A DNA stretch of 64,000 bases from Poriferisodalis sp965215815 (GTDB lineage: Bacteria > Actinomycetota > Acidimicrobiia > Acidimicrobiales > Poriferisodalaceae): assembly GCF_965215815.1 (NCBI RefSeq), contig NZ_CBDCEO010000012.1, forward strand, positions 1,747,026-1,811,025. Direction: 5' to 3'. Under the pieces are notes generated by a model, which had not been told where the DNA came from, searched no databases, and saw only the letters and a list, made by a program, of their open reading frames with translations. Below are positions 61,845 to 64,000 of the stretch, in pieces. The first letter of the stretch is position 1; each line of letters opens with the position of its first letter. Both the position numbers and the translations under genes were made by a program.

Positions 61845-63488
61845 CTAGTTCTCGTCGACTGGCGGCCAGATCTCGGTGTCAGGATGCAAGCCGTACCAGG
61901 CGAACCAGAACGACTGTGACGACACGATGCGCGGCAGCCTGATGTCGACACGGTTGCGTCCGTCGAGACCGTTGACGAGCAACTGGTCGTGCAGCACACC
62001 TTGGGGAGCCACTTCGACTGGGGCTCGGTGTCGCCACGCTGGGGCCGGTACTCCTTCAACGTCGGTTGCGCTGTAGACCCTGGCCCCACCCTGGTTCGGC
62101 ACGATCACCAGGGGCTCCGTTCCAAGCACATAGACGAACGGGTCCTCAGCCTCGAGCGCGGTCAACTCCAGCGCCAATGAGTTGCCAGCGCGTTCGATCG
62201 TGACCACCTCGTCCTTGAGTGCGAAAACCGCGGGCGTCTCTAACGTCGGGAACCAGAGGTCTTCGCTGGCGTAGTACGTGCGGTAGGCCGCGCCCGGCGT
62301 GTAGTCGTAGGTGATCGGCGGACGCTCGGGCAGCTCGGGGAAGTACGTCGGCGGCGGTGTGTCGAGCGTGAACGTATCGGCGTGATCGGCGAGCCAGTCC
62401 TCCCAGCGCACGGTGGCGACCGGGTACTGGTCCAGTTTCGTGCCTGCCAGCGGGCCGGCGAACGCGGTGCCCGAGAGGTGGTTCCACAGGCTCTCGGTCT
62501 CGTTGTCGATCATGATCTTGTTCGAGTCCATCAGCAGGCCCGATGTCTGGAACGTGAGCTCGTCACCGTTCGGGAGCCGTCGGTCGAACATGAGCGCTGT
62601 CAAGCACAGCGTGCAGTAGCCGAGCGCCACCGGCACGCCGCCAACGACGTCGTTCAGCAGCTCATGGCGCGCCAGGAACCGCACCGGGTAGGCGCCGGCC
62701 TCGCCGCCGATCACCACGCCGAGCACCAGTTCTTCGGGCGTCATGAAGTCGGCCTCGGCAGGTGTCAGCCGCTCGGGGTTGTTCAGCTCCGGTATGCCGC
62801 CACGACCTACACCGCCCCACTGGATGGCGCCCAGCTTCACGCGGTCGGTGACCTGCGCCAACAAGTCTTCGTACTGGTACCCGACGTACGCATACAGCAC
62901 CCGTTTCCAGATCTCGTAGCCCTCACCTGGATCGATGCCATTCGTGCGATACCACGAGCCGTACCTGACGTAGTCGGAGCTGAAGTCCTGGGTGCTCTCG
63001 ATGCCAGTGAGCGTCTGAAGCGCCCGCATCGACGCGAGCGTGACGTCCTGCGTGCCACCGAAGCGCATGACGTCCAGGATCCACGGCACCCAGCGCTGTT
63101 CGCCGCTCAGGCCCATCTCTCCAGCGATATTCGCTGCAAACGCCGTGTTCGGCAGCTCCAGGAACTCGTCGACCTTCTCGAGCAGAGTCAGCTCGAGAAA
63201 CGGCCGTCCATCCTCGGTGCCGGGGAAGAACGGCTCTGTCGTCGACGTCGGCGCTGTGTCAGTGGGCGCAGTGTCAGTGGGCACTGTGTCAGTGGGCACT
63301 GTGTCAGAGAGCGCAGCCTCCATTGGCGCAGCCTCGACGTTCTCTGAGTCGTCGACTACCTCGCCGTCGGACGGGGACAGCGTGGAGGTGGACTCGGCGA
63401 CCGATGCGTCGTCGGGGTCCCCCTGCGAAGTCGAGCACGCAGCGACGAGCACGCTCACGGCCACAGCCGCGCAGATCAGCCTTCGCAT
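61845..63488 (-). CDS. DUF3179 domain lipoprotein
   Basis: 547 residues. Signal peptide with lipobox VLVAAC (Cys18), then a Thr/Asp/Pro linker with about four tandem DTVPT/DTAPT units (15-bp repeats in DNA, from 63254). The DUF3179 core is clear: LVLGVVIGGEAGAYPVRFLA, LLNDVVGGVPVALGYCTLC, FDRRLPNGDELTFQTSGLL and ESLWNHLSGTAFAGPLAGTK. The C-terminal ~150 residues extend the domain. The YCTLC motif has the CxxC spacing typical of the family (YCPLC), which might bind metal or be redox-active. Cell-surface protein of unknown function, standing alone. Confidence 0.82.
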   Translation of the reverse strand: MRRLICAAVAVSVLVAACSTSQGDPDDASVAESTSTLSPSDGEVVDDSENVEAAPMEAALSDTVPTDTVPTDTAPTDTAPTSTTEPFFPGTEDGRPFLELTLLEKVDEFLELPNTAFAANIAGEMGLSGEQRWVPWILDVMRFGGTQDVTLASMRALQTLTGIESTQDFSSDYVRYGSWYRTNGIDPGEGYEIWKRVLYAYVGYQYEDLLAQVTDRVKLGAIQWGGVGRGGIPELNNPERLTPAEADFMTPEELVLGVVIGGEAGAYPVRFLARHELLNDVVGGVPVALGYCTLCLTALMFDRRLPNGDELTFQTSGLLMDSNKIMIDNETESLWNHLSGTAFAGPLAGTKLDQYPVATVRWEDWLADHADTFTLDTPPPTYFPELPERPPITYDYTPGAAYRTYYASEDLWFPTLETPAVFALKDEVVTIERAGNSLALELTALEAEDPFVYVLGTEPLVIVPNQGGARVYSATDVEGVPAPAWRHRAPVEVAPQGVLHDQLLVNGLDGRNRVDIRLPRIVSSQSFWFAWYGLHPDTEIWPPVDEN

Positions 63489-63600
63489 ACGGCTGCCGAG
63501 CCTATGGCAGGGCTTCGCTGCGTCACTGTCGGGCCTGTTGGACTAGAACGACGCTTGGGATGGGCTGCCGCGGCTGCGGCACACCGAAGGGGGAAGCGAC

Positions 63601-64000
63601 ATGGACAACGGGATGAGCGCCGACGCAATACCGGACAACCCGGCGGGCTATGTGTGCCTGACGTTCGATTTCGACGGACCGTCGCTGTGGATAGCCCGTC
63701 GCCAGACCACGCCGAACCCCATCTCGCGGGGCGAATTCGGAGCGATCGCCGTGCCCCGGATCCTGAAGCTGCTGTCCCGCCACGAGATTCCGTGCACGTT
63801 CTTCATTCCCGGCCATTCCATCGACACCTACCCCGACGCCGCCAGGATGGTCGTCGACGCCGGCTGCGAGGTGGGACTGCACGGCTACGCCCACGAGTAC
63901 AACCCCCGGCTCAGCGAGGAAGAGGAACGCGCCATTCTCGAGAGGACGTTCGCGCAGATCGAAACCCTCACCGGTGCTCCACCGAAGGGCTACCGGGCCC
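63601..64000 (+). CDS. Polysaccharide deacetylase (NodB homology domain), partial
   Basis: 133 codons visible; runs off the right edge. AGGGGGAAG lies 5 bases before the ATG. CLTFDFDGPS is the metal-binding TFDxDG motif, FFIPGHSIDTYPDAA and GCEVGLHGYAHEY supply the fold and the H-x3-H metal motif. The family removes N- or O-acetyl groups from chitin, peptidoglycan or related substrates; in this purine/allantoin-like branch (starting with TFDFD) imidase-type activity is also possible. No signal peptide, which suggests a cytosolic substrate. Confidence 0.85.
   Translation, partial: MDNGMSADAIPDNPAGYVCLTFDFDGPSLWIARRQTTPNPISRGEFGAIAVPRILKLLSRHEIPCTFFIPGHSIDTYPDAARMVVDAGCEVGLHGYAHEYNPRLSEEEERAILERTFAQIETLTGAPPKGYRA

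Noticed and set aside
1..64000. CRISPR array, rRNA operon, integrase with att sites, or intact insertion sequence
   Set aside because: Looked for on both strands; no spaced direct repeats of CRISPR type, no rRNA-like sequence, no integrase or complete transposase frame, and no second tRNA-Glu end near 61.7 kb that would mark an attachment site.

Overview
The window looks like chromosome of a high-GC actinobacterium, most likely class Acidimicrobiia. This is inferred from the very GC-rich codon use, frequent GTG starts, a coenzyme F420 gene (cofC), a pafB/pafC-type WYL pair, a NifU-N small protein next to an acyl-CoA dehydrogenase, and secreted fibronectin-III proteins of a style common in marine and sponge-associated Acidimicrobiia. 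Many genes appear to be read from leaderless transcripts: a TANNNT -10 element sits 6-8 bases before the start codon. No rRNA, CRISPR array, integrase or intact insertion sequence was seen. One tRNA-Glu(CTC) is present.

Layout. 1-2.9 kb: partial secreted serine-protease-like gene, NifU-N protein, acyl-CoA dehydrogenase. 3.2-9.2 kb: two duplicated exported fibronectin-III genes, each preceded by a poly-C tract and separated by a third decayed remnant, a DUF2442 gene and a Fic AMPylase. 9.5-17 kb: replication-relaxation-like protein, a chimeric pseudogene, three toxin-antitoxin pairs (relBE, phd-vapC, mazEF), then a RecQ helicase-phosphoribosyltransferase fusion and a DprA-like gene joined to mazF by start/stop overlaps. 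17-32 kb: a type I restriction-modification system (hsdR, hsdS, hsdM) whose S and M genes are separated by an ApeA-like HEPN gene, a GHKL ATPase-nuclease plus C5-cytosine methyltransferase pair, and a two-gene ATPase operon with its own palindromic operator. 32-34.5 kb: solitary higA, antitoxin-doc, and two phd-vapC pairs.

34.6-64 kb is mostly ordinary metabolism. It holds an SH3b-type secreted protein; an eight-gene sugar/amino-sugar operon (ROK regulator, M20 hydrolase, lipoprotein binding protein, permease, YhfX-like PLP enzyme, ABC ATPase, polyphosphate-glucokinase-like ROK kinase, NagB); a SAM methyltransferase; RNase HII; a large uncharacterised protein; another vapBC; cofC and a PIG-L deacetylase; a DNA methyltransferase with a C-terminal extension; an alanyl-tRNA editing protein diverging from an endonuclease/exonuclease/phosphatase protein; pafBC; a two-gene xanthine-dehydrogenase-type molybdoenzyme; an acyl-CoA synthetase starting 4 bases after tRNA-Glu; a DUF3179 lipoprotein; and the start of a polysaccharide deacetylase.

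The accessory half (about 9-34.5 kb) reads as a defence island. Its best candidates for undescribed biology are the mazEF/RecQ-PRTase/DprA cassette, which shares its PRTase plus DprA pairing with ShosTA but carries a fused helicase, and the composite island lodged inside the type I system. The poly-C tracts at the start of both fibronectin-III genes suggest frame-dependent (phase-variable or slippage-controlled) expression of a surface protein.
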